In this document: positions 44,391-56,652 of the stretch, one piece after another | How the letters are laid out: every line of letters begins with the position of its first letter | Numbering within the stretch: position 1 is the stretch's first letter | Source: Melampsora larici-populina 98AG31 | Lineage: Eukaryota; Basidiomycota; Pucciniomycetes; Pucciniales; Melampsoraceae | NCBI RefSeq assembly: GCF_000204055.1 | Contig: NW_006768809.1 | Location: forward strand, 74,691-138,690 | Length of the DNA stretch: 64,000 nt | Direction of reading: 5' to 3' | The notes under the pieces: generated by a model | What the model saw: the letters and a program-made list of their open reading frames with translations, nothing else | What the model was told of the DNA's origin: nothing | Database searches by the model: none | Program-made: the position numbers and the translations under genes

Positions 44391-46105
44391 ATGGGAGTAT
44401 TACCAAAATACTCCTCATGGCTGACATTTGGCATGAGCTGTGGCAAATTGATTGTCAAAGGTTGCACTCATGCATGTACCCTAGAATGTCAGCCTGGATC
44501 TTGTCTGCCTTGTCATGTGGTAATCAAAACTGCCTGTTATTGCCTCAAGACCTTCTGCACCATCTGTTGTAGTGAGATTCATAGTATCCAAAGCCATTTG
44601 AATCAAATTAAAAATAGACTATTGATATGTGAACAAATCTGTAATTAATCATTGTCATGTGGACTACCTTTTTGCAGTTTGACTTGTCATCCGGGTGACT
44701 GTAGTGATTGTGAAGTGGCAAGAGATAATACATGCTATTGTGGTAGTGTTGTGAAGACAGAATAAAAGTGCACACCTTTGACTATATCATAAAATTTACA
44801 CAGGAATCCTTAACAAGCCTATACTCCTGAAGGATTGGAATTCCCTGGCAAATTTAGGTGCAAAGCACCATGTCTGTGGATATTTAAGTGTGGTATCCAT
44901 TCATGCCCTTCAGTTTTTCATCCTCACTTACACTGGCCATCAAAACTTGTCAACTGCCCATTCTCCTCATCTGTATTGGAAACATGTCCTTGTGGAGCCA
45001 AACATCTACCACTGTGTTTTACCTGTGACAATATATCACTACTTGCAGAAACTCTTGTGGAAAACGCCTTTTGGCCTGTGGCCATGCTTGTCAGAAACTC
45101 TGCCGGGCCTTGCTCTGGACCTTGCAAAAAAAAAACACTGTTTACCGTTGCGGCAAGGATTTCATTATTTGTCCTTGTTGTGAAGTGGAAATCTTATGTG
45201 AAATGTTCAAGGAAGCTGCTACCAGAAAACTGGGCTTGGCATTTTATCCGGTGTCAATGGGTCAAGAGGCTGTGGAGTTTGGGTGTGAATGGATATGCAG
45301 AGTCCTTAGATATTGCAGAAAACACACCTGCAATTGAACTTGTTGTGCATTAGGTTTTCTTGAAGGTGTGATAAATACCGGTAAAAATGAAAAGAATTGA
45401 TATGACATCAAACTGAAGAAGAAAATACACAGGGCTTATATCATTTAAACCTAATCTGCCATCAAACCTTGAATTGTGGTCTACATACATGCTAAATGTG
45501 CAACCACAAAGGACCCTGTCTGACCTGTCTACAAAGGTCTACAAGCAAATTTCAATTGGTAAATTTTGTGGCCTCTTTGTCTTTTGAATCTCACTGACAT
45601 CCTTTCTGTGTTGCCATTACAGTCCTTTCTTGGATTTACAGTGGCCATTGCTGTCAAATCAAGTGTCATGCTCCATTGGTCTGCTTGAGTGAAATGGCTT
45701 GTCAAGAAATATTTGATGTTTGATTTCAATGCAGACACATAGTGCAGAAGTTGACTTGTTCAAGTCACAATCTTTGTCCTAAAGGTCACCGGGCCCGTGC
45801 GTTGAGATGTAACAACAATTGTGTGATCTATCAATGCAATTTGGTCTTTGCAAGTGCTTTTGACATTGTAAACAAGGAGCAAACTTCAGGTGAACTTAAG
45901 GTAGGAATTGAATGGAGTGGTGAACTACTTCATTTTTTTCCACAAATGTTGGTGAAGTCAATCAAACCATTCTTGAAGAATTCCTCAACTGACAACTACC
46001 CAAGCTCTCACACCTATTCCAAACTCAGAATCATTTTAAACACAAGTTCATCTGTGAGTTGGCCAAAAAATTTATGGTCTTTCTTGCCAACATCTTGATG
46101 AAGGT
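44391..46105 (+). pseudogene. NFX1-type zinc-finger / R3H protein pseudogene (FAP1/NFX1-like)
   Basis: NF-X1 zinc fingers are clear: CGKLIVKGCTHACTLECQPG...CYC (44417-44540), CHPGDCSDCEVARDNTCYCG (44692-44750), CKAPCLWIFKCGIHSCPSVF (about 44863-44925), CPCGAKHLPLCFTC and CGKRLLACGHACQKLC (about 45055-45105). The reading frame then shifts by one base to AGPCSGPCKKKT. Further on, LRCNNNCVIYQCNLVFASAF and NHFKHKFICELAKKF (46019-46065) are the region before and within an R3H domain. Intact homologues are nuclear transcription regulators/ubiquitin ligases. The frameshift and interruptions indicate a dead gene. It begins about 180 bp right of Harbinger 2, which may have split it. Confidence 0.75.
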
Positions 46106-47826
46106 TAGTCTTGCAAATTTCTCCTGGTTTCTTCAATTTTAGACCCTGATGTGTTTGGATAGAACCTAGGCAAAGTGTCATGGTCAATGAAAAGCCAAAT
46201 GTGAAGGTACCCCGACCTCTTCTATTGCAGGCCTTTGAGTCTGCGCGGTTGACACAATAGACCACACCAGTCTCTGTGCCTACACCGAAGACTGATTTGC
46301 AGTCTCTGTCAAGGCAGAAGACCAACCCGAAAAGATGAATGCAATTCTGCTACAGGGTGTATTTGGACACGACAAAATTTCTTTGCAAAGTCTGATCAAG
46401 CGGTGACCCAAAATTTATGGCCGGCGGGTTCGTGGCAGGGGGATTCAATCGACGTGCGTGGCTTTTTCAAATTTCTTGCTATGTGATCGTTTTCCCTGAC
46501 AAAGACACTATTGTGTTGCGCCTACTGCCGTGATGGCACCCATTTCATCTACCTCGCGACAAGAAAGACAACAGGTAGACGAAGTAGCGGACGATTGGGA
46601 AGACACACTTCCTTAATCATGAGCATCAAAGGTCAAATAGACATCCTGTTACCTATACAATCGTTATGAGGCAATGGAAGCCCTCCTTATAGGCTCGCTA
46701 CTCACAGTCACAGACATCTGAAGATCAGGCACTATACTCTTTATGGATTTTCTAACCATTGTGATTTATAAATTTCTCGAGAAGCATGTTACTCGAGTGT
46801 ATATGTGTGTAAGCCGGATAGGTTACTTATGTAGAAAGACTCCGATCGTTTTCCGTTGAATGAAAACATCTTCAAGTCAAGTTTTGTACAGTGGATCCTA
46901 AAAGCCTCTATCGAAGGGTTGGAAATTTTCTTCCCCCCAAACACTCGCTGGAGCGCAGCATATCTAACGATTGCCTGAAGGCTCGAGTGTACATAACTTT
47001 GAGTCATATGGACAACCAAAAAAACTGGATGGTATCCGTGACGCACCACGATTGCAAATTTCTTTCAGTCCGCTCTCCACGCAGTCGCCATATCTCAGAT
47101 GCATTCTCCACTCCTGGGATGTCCCCAAACTATGTCGGGAACTGTACCATAGCGGTGCGGGGGATCGACGGCGTGATCATAATGACAAGACTGTGGATTG
47201 TGAATGGCGATATACACAACATCAGATGAAACGACCGTGATAAAGGGTTATCTATACAGATCCCTACGCAGTCCAGAAATGTCTCGTTGAGGACCTCACC
47301 GATAAGGAGCAACTAAAGATAAGGCCATCACGGGCGGCCTGTCCTCATTGCGTTGACGCACATAGTCAACTTAGTCTGGTTGAACCCCGGCCGCTTCTCA
47401 TATTCTGCGGTAACACATCCGAATCTGCTGCGCGACCGAGCAACTTTTCCAGCAAGTTTTACCTCTCACCTTGTCACCGTATTGAAGCATGAGCATATCA
47501 ACATATATCGCCCTGCGTCTTATGTGTTTCAGAATCATGATGAGGAGCCGGGATGAGCGCCTTGTGAAACTACAGAACCTGAGAGCTCAAGTCCTACAAT
47601 ATGGCCGCTTCATACAAGGCTGACGCGTGCATCATTTTGTGCGCAGGAAGGATGCAATCAAGCGGTTGCGGGCTGCAGAATTTGTTCAGAGCTTCCATAT
47701 AAAAGTCGGCACAATCAACCACTCTCGGTGTTTGCTCTTCCTAGTGAAAGATTGATAACAATTATCATCACCCAATTTCTGTCAGATAGACGCTGCGCAC
47801 AAGTATACCAACCACATTAATCAAAG
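46106..47826 (+). other. degenerate coding-like region, unassigned
   Basis: Short coding-like pieces on plus: 46532-46618 (MAPISSTSRQERQQVDEVAD, stop at TAA), 47090-47235 (DVPKLCRELYHSGAGD), 47262-47490 (AVQKCLVEDLTDKEQLK, then AACPHCVDAHSQLSLVEPRP) and 47575-47700 (SFCAQEGCNQAVAGCRICSE). Cysteine pairs suggest a zinc-binding protein. Stops and frame changes separate them, and I cannot name the family. A promoter for the gene at 47827 should lie at the right end. Confidence 0.35.
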
Positions 47827-50800
47827 ATGCTCTTGCAATTCCATCACATCCTGATATTGGCAATCACAGCAGAAGGAATGTTTTTGCCCCATCATGGAGG
47901 TGATGATCCACGTACTGCCATCAGTTTCACTGCCCTTTTGAACGGAGAAGAAGCAGGTGAGGCTCTTGATTTATATTTGGCAGAATTTATACTTGAGATA
48001 GCTTACTCGATGGACTCCAATATTGATGGGACAGACCATGCGACTTGGAAGCCTGAAGAATCTTTTATCGCACAGACCGACCAAGGGAGTAAAAAACCCT
48101 CGCCAACGGGAGAAGTTCTTATTGGGGGAGATATTGTAAGGCCAAGTGAATAAGTTTCTCATTTATGTCCATTTATTATTTCACATATCCTCATCTTCTT
48201 TACTATATGAAGATCTTTGTAAACTATCCTTGTTTAATCCGCGCAAGCCTCACGATAGCTTGTTGTAATTTTTCCCCGGGCCTAATCACTTGTATTATCC
48301 TGTAGAGGGATTGCAAGAACCTGACCCCAAGAGTCTCCTTTTCGCAGAAACTCCTCACACCGCTGGGGACAATACACCCGAAACTAGTGCAACAAGAACG
48401 ACAGTCAGCACAAATCATGAGTCTTCGCAATCGGAAGAGAATCGCGATTCATCAGGTGCAGAAGCCTCATCTTTACATGGAACAAGTATAGATGATTATG
48501 CAGCGCTCTCTGAGGATGGAAATGGTGAAAATCATGGCAAATCTCAAAAAGATACAAATCTGGGTGGGTGTGTTTTTGAATAACGAAGCGCTTGTTTCTC
48601 AACACCCTTGGCCCTTTTTGCTTTCCCGCACAATGTCGTCCAAGTTATCTACATTTAACATAATGTCTTTCTGTCAAATTCAGAATACCTGCAAGAACCT
48701 TGGTCCTACGAACATGAGTTGATGCGTGACGGTGTAACAAGAGCTGGATCTACTTTGCTGGATATTGATTCATTAAAAGTAAGTATTATTTCTATACCTG
48801 ATAAAGTGACTCTAGATTAGATTTCTTTCTCGAGATAGACTCATTACTCGGCATGATGTTGCAGGATTCAGATACAAATTCTCTACTAGCTAGTTGGTCA
48901 GGTTGGGATAGAAGCCCGACCCATGATCAAGGTGTGTTGGTCCCCTTTGATATTGCCAAATTGCGACGCAATTCGTAATCCACGACATGCATAATGCTCA
49001 TTCTTACATTGATATTGCGTAGGAAATGCCAGGGAAAGCGCTGGTGAGTATGACAACGTGATTTTAAGATTCTGATACGCCCTGCCTCTGGTAGTACCCT
49101 CGAGAGGTCTTTGAAGTTGATTTACAAATTTCAACTGAAATACAGGTCAGGAAAATGTTTATCATAGGCCCTCAGCATCACCATCTCAAAGTCATGAGGA
49201 TCCAAAAGGAATGCATGTGCATATATCACCTATACAGACCTCAAGCCCACAGCAGCAGACTCCTGAAATCAGTATTCTTGGACATAAACGCCCTCTCATG
49301 AATGGAGTTTCCCGAGAAGATATACGTGAAGCAAAGCAGATGAAGAATTTTGATCTTGGATCATTTCCATTTGATCTGACTGTGAGAGTCCCTTGATGAA
49401 TATTAAAAAGGTGATATGACAAATCTAAAGGTCAAACTAACTTTGTTTACAAAAAAACCCATTTCTGAAATGAAAAATGAAGGATTCACCGACTCTGGGA
49501 TTCTTACCATCTGGAACTACTAGAGGGCTGCATGAATCTGACCAAGGTCTGTTTCATCATTGTGTGGATTGATCTCCATTACAAATTCTTACAAATAGTA
49601 CTACTTGTGTAGGAAATGACAAACACGTGGCCATCACCTCATCCAATCCAACTAACTTGGGTAAATATAGTTCCAAAACTCTGTAAAACCTATGAACAAT
49701 TGGCTCTTTTGTGTGAGCTTCCCAGGCCTTTTATTGACAAACTTTTGCTCTTCTTGATCTTCCTTCTGTGATTGGGAAATATTGTATTTTGACACAATCA
49801 TCAAGGAGGCTCATTGCATGGGGATCATGATGGTGCTTTGGTGGATCGGCAAGCTTGGAAAGTAAGTGGTATAAAAGTTAGAGAAACCTCTCTTAGACAG
49901 TCTTCAAAAATGCTTCTTGACTTTGTCAAAGCTGACTACTCGGGTCGTATCTTGGCAGCACTCTGATAGTCCCTTCCACTTGGTAAACAGTAAATCAATG
50001 GCTCAAGGTCAGTATTTCATTTCCACATGTGATGGTACTTGACATGAAATTCAAAATGCCTTGTGGAGGTTTCAGGAGATCAAAATGGACGATGGAAATT
50101 ACCAACAGGCTCATTTGGTCCAGATGTAGACCCTTCTATGGAAGCTCTGCTGAGAGCTACAGTACTACCTACAATGATTGTCCCCTCAAAGTCCACAGAG
50201 AAATTCACAGAGGTGAGTATTTTGTCCCTCTGTTGCTATGATGAGAGAATTGACAAAGGAAATACTTGAAAACATGGAAAATTAAGCATAATCTTCACAG
50301 AGGCACACCCCAAAATCACAAGCAACTGAGTTCAAGTAAGTCAAGTATTGCTCTATCAACTACAGAGTCAATCATCATTTACCAATCTTGATACAACTAT
50401 TGTTAGATAAATATCCTGGCATTCCAAGATATCCAAAATCTTTGCATCCATCAGGTACAGGTAACGTAGCTTGTTTTCTATGCAAATTTCAAGGATCAGC
50501 TTTGCTCAGAAAAGATGTACTGATATCATGAACATTTTACATGTACACTGCATTTCAATTTTCCATTCATCCATCTTCTATAGTCCCTTCTGGTGCTGGC
50601 CCAAGCCATCAATCAACCTTACTCCCAGGCATCAAAAACTTGGCAGTCTTAGGATCAGAAAAACCTACACGTGATCAAAGACCTTTAGATCCTTTGATTT
50701 TAAAGGAATATTTTTCCAAATACTTGATCCATCTTCTTCATCAAATTCCAAACATGAGTCTTGATATAAATTCAGTTAAGGATTGTATACTACCTCATGG

Positions 50801-51806
50801 TCTAATGGTAATCAAATCCATTTTGAATACAACACGTAAAAGGAAAACACTCATCATCTTGACTCAAGTGACCATGTATCTCTTACATCTTTCACCCAGA
50901 AACAATCTACCAGGTCCAAAAGGAGATATCAAACCAGCAGTATATGATGATGTATTAGAATGGGTCAACAAAATCTTACTACATCCTGATGTTGATCAAT
51001 CTGAGATTCCACTCATGACTGGATGTGAAATGAAACACAAAAGAATCAATCAAGTCTTACAAAGTTCATTATCAGTTTATTTAAAAGATACATCCAGCAA
51101 TTTTGAAACTATGAAACAAAAGGAGATGGAATACACTCACACTTTTGGGGCAGCATTAGTTGATGAATGGCTCATTGGATACTACACTGAAGTTTGGAGA
51201 AAGTTAGTCACAGTCACAAGATATGAATTCAAACCTGAAAATCTATTGTACAAAGGCCTACTAAAGACTTCAGCACAACCAGAAATTGATCAAAAGATGC
51301 CTCTTGATCAGATGAAAGCTAAACTTAGTCTTACCATTCACATTTGTGAACTGATTGGTGAAGATAGTATATCCAAAGAATTTGAATCTCTTACAAATCT
51401 ATTAATCAGTATGAATCTTGCTCCTCAACTTCTCCAGGATAAAAAAATCTTGAAACTTTTTGTTGATTATCAAGAAAAACTCATTGAAACAGAAAAAGAG
51501 AATTCTTCATTAAAGATCTTTCAAATCTTATCAAGTGAAAAGATTATGAAAGAATTCATACTGAATGTAGAAAACATAATTTTAAATGGTAATCATCAAT
51601 CATTTATAACACCTTGGTTACAAACAAGTTTAAAGAAATATTTATTAAATCAAGATGATCAAATGCTTAATCTTAATATTGATGAATCAAAGATCTTATC
51701 ATCTTCAATTTTAACCAATTTCTTTAAACAGATCTCTGAAATAACTGCACAAGATCCAGGATTGAAACCCAAGTTTCAAAAGATTTTAGGAAAGATGTCA
51801 TTCTAA
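47827..51806 (+). CDS. predicted secreted protein, 14 exons, unknown family
   Basis: Fourteen exons (47827-48135, 48308-48563, 48684-48778, 48865-48931, 49023-49043, 49146-49381, 49483-49546, 49613-49660, 49806-49861, 49959-50007, 50076-50212, 50301-50335, 50429-50454, 50584-51806) sum to 2622 nt, 873 aa, with every phase agreeing. The N-terminus MLLQFHHILILAITAEGMFL is a likely signal peptide. Residues about 30-460 are acidic, Ser/Pro/His-rich and probably disordered. The last exon encodes a 407-residue helical domain (LDPLILKEYFSKYLIHLLHQ, EYTHTFGAALVDEWLIGYY, KILKLFVDYQEKLIETEKEN). No cysteine framework or known domain. Possibly a rust-specific secreted protein; the role is not inferable. 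Confidence 0.8.
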
Positions 51807-52686
51807 TTCAATTCAAGCTTCATCCAATGAGTTCTTTAATATTTGTGCATCATGACTATCATGAATTGATCTCTGTCTTTAATCAATTTTTAAGAACTTA
51901 TTTCATTCATGCAAATGACATTTATCATCTGTTTCTTTCATCTATTCCTCTAAGAACCTTTTGATATACTGATCTATAATTTGTCCTTATATATATCAGG
52001 CTGCAGCATCATATTGTTCCTTCTTGGAATCATTCTTGTTGTGCATGTGTTTAATTGATACTGGCAACTTTGGCAATACCTCATCTCGACCTTGTTTTTA
52101 ACCTACAGATAATTGAAACGGATGACTAAACAAGCAAATAACTGCGTTCTCGTTTTTGCTGAAGCTTATGATCATACTTTTCCTTTTCTAGTATCTTTGT
52201 CATATACTTTTGAATTGTTTTGGTTTTTTATATAAAGCAACTTTACCTTTTTTGAGAAATTCAATCATTTTTCAAAAAATTGTATCAGAACCCAAGGTAG
52301 AGTTGCTAACCCAAAGCTGGAGCACAAACACGTAATGTATGAAGTTGAAAAGACAGAGAAATTCCCTCTCCCTCTCAAGTCTTAGCCTAAAGACTCAAGC
52401 ATATCAGGTGTCTCCCTCCAGCTTTTCACACTCGCAGATTAGTAATTTTCTTCTGACAGAATACAATGATAAAGCTATCCAGTAAGCCAACAATAAGATT
52501 TCCTCAAACCACGTAAGTAAAGGAAAAAACGTCGACTATCAGTATAAACACATTTGGATTCCTATGATCAATTTTTCACCTTTTTATAAATTGATCCATT
52601 GATTTTGTCTTTCGAATCCTAAATCCCATTGTAAACATTTCAACAAAATCACCACAAAACCACCAAAACTTGATAAATCTATACAT
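51807..52686. other. intergenic, no gene seen
   Basis: AT-rich sequence between convergent 3' ends of the secreted-protein gene and NEDD8. Confidence 0.6.
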
Positions 52687-53310
52687 TTAGTTTGACCGAA
52701 TCGAATCTGAACCACCTCTCAATGCAAGTACTAAATGTAAGACTGAACCACCTTCAATATTCGATTCTTTAACTGTCTTTGAATCTGTCCTATAATATAC
52801 AAATGTACAAAGAAAATCCACAAAAAAAGGTCAGTTATATAGATAAGTGAAATAAGAGAAAAAGAGATATCAAGTTGATCTGAAATTAAGTAACGAACAA
52901 TTGTTTACCACTAAAAATCAGACGTTGTTGACTAGTTGGAATTCCTTCTTTTTCTTCTACTCTTTCTTTCACTTTCTCTATCTAAAACAAGAATAAAACA
53001 CACAAGCTTTGAAGTTCAGATCTCTTGATGATCGAATGTAAGATATATAAAATATTAAATCTTAGTTTTACCAGATCATCGGCTTCTATATCCAATTCGA
53101 TCTAAAGGTTCCTTAGCACAGTTTCATCAGTATAGTACACTCAAAAGAAACAAAAAAGGTTTTATAAAGGAAAGATTTACACACCTCTTTGCCTGTAAGC
53201 GTCTAATGTTCAATTGATAACCAAATATTCCTCGGATCAGCGCACAGTTCACATAATCCTGTCTCTTGAGAATATCGAATTATAACTCTCACCTTGACTT
53301 TGATTTGCAT
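52687..53310 (-). CDS. RUB1: NEDD8/Rub1 ubiquitin-like protein
   Basis: Five exons (53293-53310, 53185-53202, 53072-53101, 52899-52981, 52687-52789; 252 nt, 83 aa) in phase. Sequence order: [70 protein letters not shown] and LALRGG, then a seven-residue tail SDSIRSN that must be cleaved to expose the diglycine. Ala before the RGG tail (ALRGG), the GG in [11 protein letters not shown] and [12 protein letters not shown] are NEDD8-type rather than ubiquitin. It modifies cullins and so controls SCF ubiquitin ligases. Two exons are only 18 nt, which short-read annotation can miss. Confidence 0.93.
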
Positions 53311-53858
53311 TTTGAACGGGAACTTGGTTTGAGGGTTGAGCTGTTAGTTAAGCTTGAGGTGGGTCAAGGTTGAATGTGAAGTGAAAGTTGGCTTGATTGT
53401 AAAGTTGAAGTGGATTTGATTATCAAGAAGCTGAACGCGATCGGCTAAAAGTGATATCGATGTGAATTACATACACATGAAAACGTTACATGTGCTTTAC
53501 ACTTTTACAGCTTCCAAATCCGACAATCACATCCTTCCACCTTCTTTCCTGAAATTCTTCATCCAATCAACCAAGCTATGACCTTGTGACACCGTTGGTC
53601 TGATTCTCTGGGATTCGCCCAAGACCACGCTCTTGTTGTTGTTGATTATGAATGAAAGTGATTGTTTAACAATGTATATTGTGACTGTGAATCTGATTGA
53701 TGGGTATAGGAATACTCATGTAAGATATGCTTATATATCAAACCGTGTGTAATTTGTTTTATTGTCACACTGGCAACCTGATCAACTTCACATCTTGTCT
53801 ACTTCAATCATCACTCTCTACCTCTTATTCTTAAGGATCACGAAAAGAAGAAGAAGAA
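53311..53858. other. divergent promoter region of NEDD8 and the J-protein
   Basis: About 550 bp between two divergently transcribed housekeeping genes. It should contain both promoters. No other feature is recognised. Confidence 0.5.
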
Positions 53859-56295
53859 ATGGGCGCAAATGAATCAAGACCAGGTGCAGAAAATGGATCA
53901 AGAAATCAACAAAATCAATCAAAACCTGAAAATTTAAATCCGAATCAAACTACAGAAGATTTATATGAAAGTGAAGCTCAAATCAATTTGACTTTTTTTT
54001 AAAAAAGATTCATTAGATTTCTACACGACATAATATAGTATGATGGATATCAAAGATTAAATATTTTGTTTGTTTGTTTATAATTTGATTTTTTCAGTCT
54101 TACAGATTCCAGTAGAAGCCACATCTGAAGAAATCAAAAAAGCTTTTAGGAAACAAGCTTTAATTCATCATCCAGATAAAAACCATGATAATGTTGAAGT
54201 AGCAACCAAACGATTTGCAAAGATTCAACAAGCTTATGAGGTATCACATGTTCTTCTTCCCTTTATCTTTATTCAATTCAATTCGCAAGAAACTGAAGTA
54301 CTTTGTTCAAATTCTTCATTTACAAAAGGTTTTGAGTGATGAGGATGAACGAGCATTTTACGATCGACATAGAGAAGATCTTCTGAATGGAGTGAATGAT
54401 GGTCAGTTTATATTCACATCCATTCCGCAATTCATGAGAGAAACTCCTACTGACAAATTCTCTTTTGTTTCTCTATGCTTTGTAACTGAAAGATTTCGAG
54501 AATTTCGATCCTACCAACTTCAAATTCACCAAACCTTCATCATCACGTTCATCAAGTCCTGGTCTCTCAACAAAACATATTCTAAAATTCTTTGATTCTT
54601 CTCTTTGGAAAGGAAACTTTGATGATTCTGAAACTTCTTTTTTCTCAATCTATCGTTCACTTTTCAATCAAATCTCATCGGAAGAAATGATAGCACGTCA
54701 AGATTCTACAATCGTTTATCCATCCTTCGGAAACAGTCAATCAGCTTATGATCAAGACATTGCCGGTGAACGAGCTTTGAAATACTTTTATTCTACCTGG
54801 AGTAATTTCGCTACTCAAAAAACTTTCGAGTGGATCGAACCTCATCATGCTTCATCACAAGCTGATCGTCGATACAAAAGACTAGTAGAGAAAGAAAACC
54901 AACGTGTAAGAGATGCAGCTAGAAGAGAATACAATGAGACGATTCGAAGTTTAGTAGGTTTTGTTAAGAAGCGCGATCCTCGATTCGCACGAAGCACAGC
55001 AAGTAACCCAGAAAAGTGGCGTGCTCAGGAAATCCAACGAATCAAACGCGAATTACGAGAAGTGGCAGAGAAACGTGCAAAGGAAAGAGAAGAAGAAGCT
55101 AAGCAATTCAGGGAACAAGAATGGCAGATGCAACAAGGGGCCTCTACTGATCTTTCTTCAGATAATGACACCCTACAAGAACGTAACAAAAGTGATGAAG
55201 GCTCCGATGATGAAGAGGAAGAGGAAGAAGAGGAAGAAATAGTAAATGATTGGTATTGTGCTGCTTGTGGTAAAGATTTCAATAGTCAGGGTGCTTGGGA
55301 TAATCATGAACGAAGCAAGAAACACAAACAGAACTGTTCACGGTGAGGTTATATCTTATCTCGTCGCACCCTCGTATTCGGATCTTGACTCTGATCAGTC
55401 AAAAAGCACACATAGGTTACGGAAACAACTTTTAGAGGAAGAAACTGAGTTTGTTGCTTCTAAAACTGCTTCGCCTACATCACAAGCATCTCCGTCCTTA
55501 TCAGAAACTTTGCGTGCAGAGTTGAGTAACAAACTCACACTGGACGACGCCGACAAGTCTCAGCCGAACACCAAAGCACCAAATGATACCTCTCCAGTTG
55601 CACAAATCAGCGAGCTAGAAGAAGCGAAACCGATACCACAAGCGCCTGATGAACCTTTCTCTCCACTCCCACAGCATCACGATCTCCCACTAATACCACC
55701 ACTGAGTGATACACCACAAGATACCCAGACAGAAAGTGATCACGCTGATCCACAAACTATACCTGAAATGGCCATCAGTGACGAAGAATCAGAGATGGCG
55801 GGCATAGCGCGACGAAGAGGCAAGAAAGCTAGACGTGCGCTTGCTAGGAATATGATGGTTGAAGACCCTTTGTTAGAAGGGGTAGTAGATGATAAAGGTT
55901 TCGTTTCAATCATTGGTGACGATCCAATTTCAACACCTTCAAGTCAAGCAGATAACTCAGAGGTTAAACCAGAAATGAGTAAACGCGAAAAACGAAGAGC
56001 GAAGGAAGTAGCCAAAAAACAGAATGCGATCACTTCTGAAACAGGTCCGAAATCAGAGGTTAGTCTTTGTATCTTTTTGATTCCATGATTTCATTCATCC
56101 TGTGGAAGATTTAGAACTAATCTTATTGTTCAATTCTTTGTTCAGAGCTGTAATCATTGTCAGATGAGCTTTGCGTCCAAAACGAAGCTATTTGAGCATA
56201 TCAAACAGACAGGACACGCTACAGCCTCAAAGATTAATAATCAATCACCCAATGTCCGGAACACCAAACTGAATTCTAAACGTAGAAAAGAGTGA
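53859..56295 (+). CDS. JJJ1: J-domain co-chaperone Jjj1/DNAJC21
   Basis: Six exons (53859-53970, 54098-54240, 54329-54401, 54493-55342, 55416-56058, 56146-56295; 1971 nt, 656 aa). Jjj1 works with Hsp70 Ssa in cytosolic 60S ribosome maturation (release of Arx1). The J-domain begins near residue 36 (YEILQIPVEATSEEIKKAFR) with the HPDK motif near 61, then VLSDEDERAFYDRHR. The middle holds SIYRSLFNQISSEE and PSFGNS, a charged coiled coil (REVAEKRAKEREEEAKQF) and an acidic run. Two C2H2 zinc fingers follow: CAACGKDFNSQGAWDNHERS (about residue 400) and a C-terminal CNHCQMSFASKTKLFEHIKQ. Order and spacing match Jjj1. The tail KRRKE is basic. Confidence 0.93.
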
Positions 56296-56652
56296 GGTTC
56301 TTGATGTTTTTTTTTGGTTTATATATTGCATACATTGACACTTGAAGTTCATTACATCGTATACATGTTCTTGATAAGAAAGTGTAGCTATGATTTGAAA
56401 TTTTGTATTGTACCATCAGGAAACGATTTGAGAAGTGACAATGTAACAGATTGAAAAGACTGCAAATGCTCCTTGATAATGATAAATCAAAGTTTGCACG
56501 GACTAGCACCCTTGATGGCATCTGCTTTCAAATAATTGCTCACGTTAGTGCATCCGTAGCTCACTCATCTCATGAAAATAGAAAAGAGTGGCATAACTGG
56601 ACTTTATCTTACAGGGTATGTACGCCCTTTTGAATTCTTTTCGCTATTACAA
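56296..56652. other. intergenic between convergent genes
   Basis: 357 bp between the 3' ends of the J-protein gene and the SAP-domain gene. No gene is seen. Confidence 0.5.

Noticed and set aside
46014..46325. Minus-strand frame of 103 residues
   Set aside because: It is antisense to the R3H remnant of the NFX1-like pseudogene and has no features of its own.
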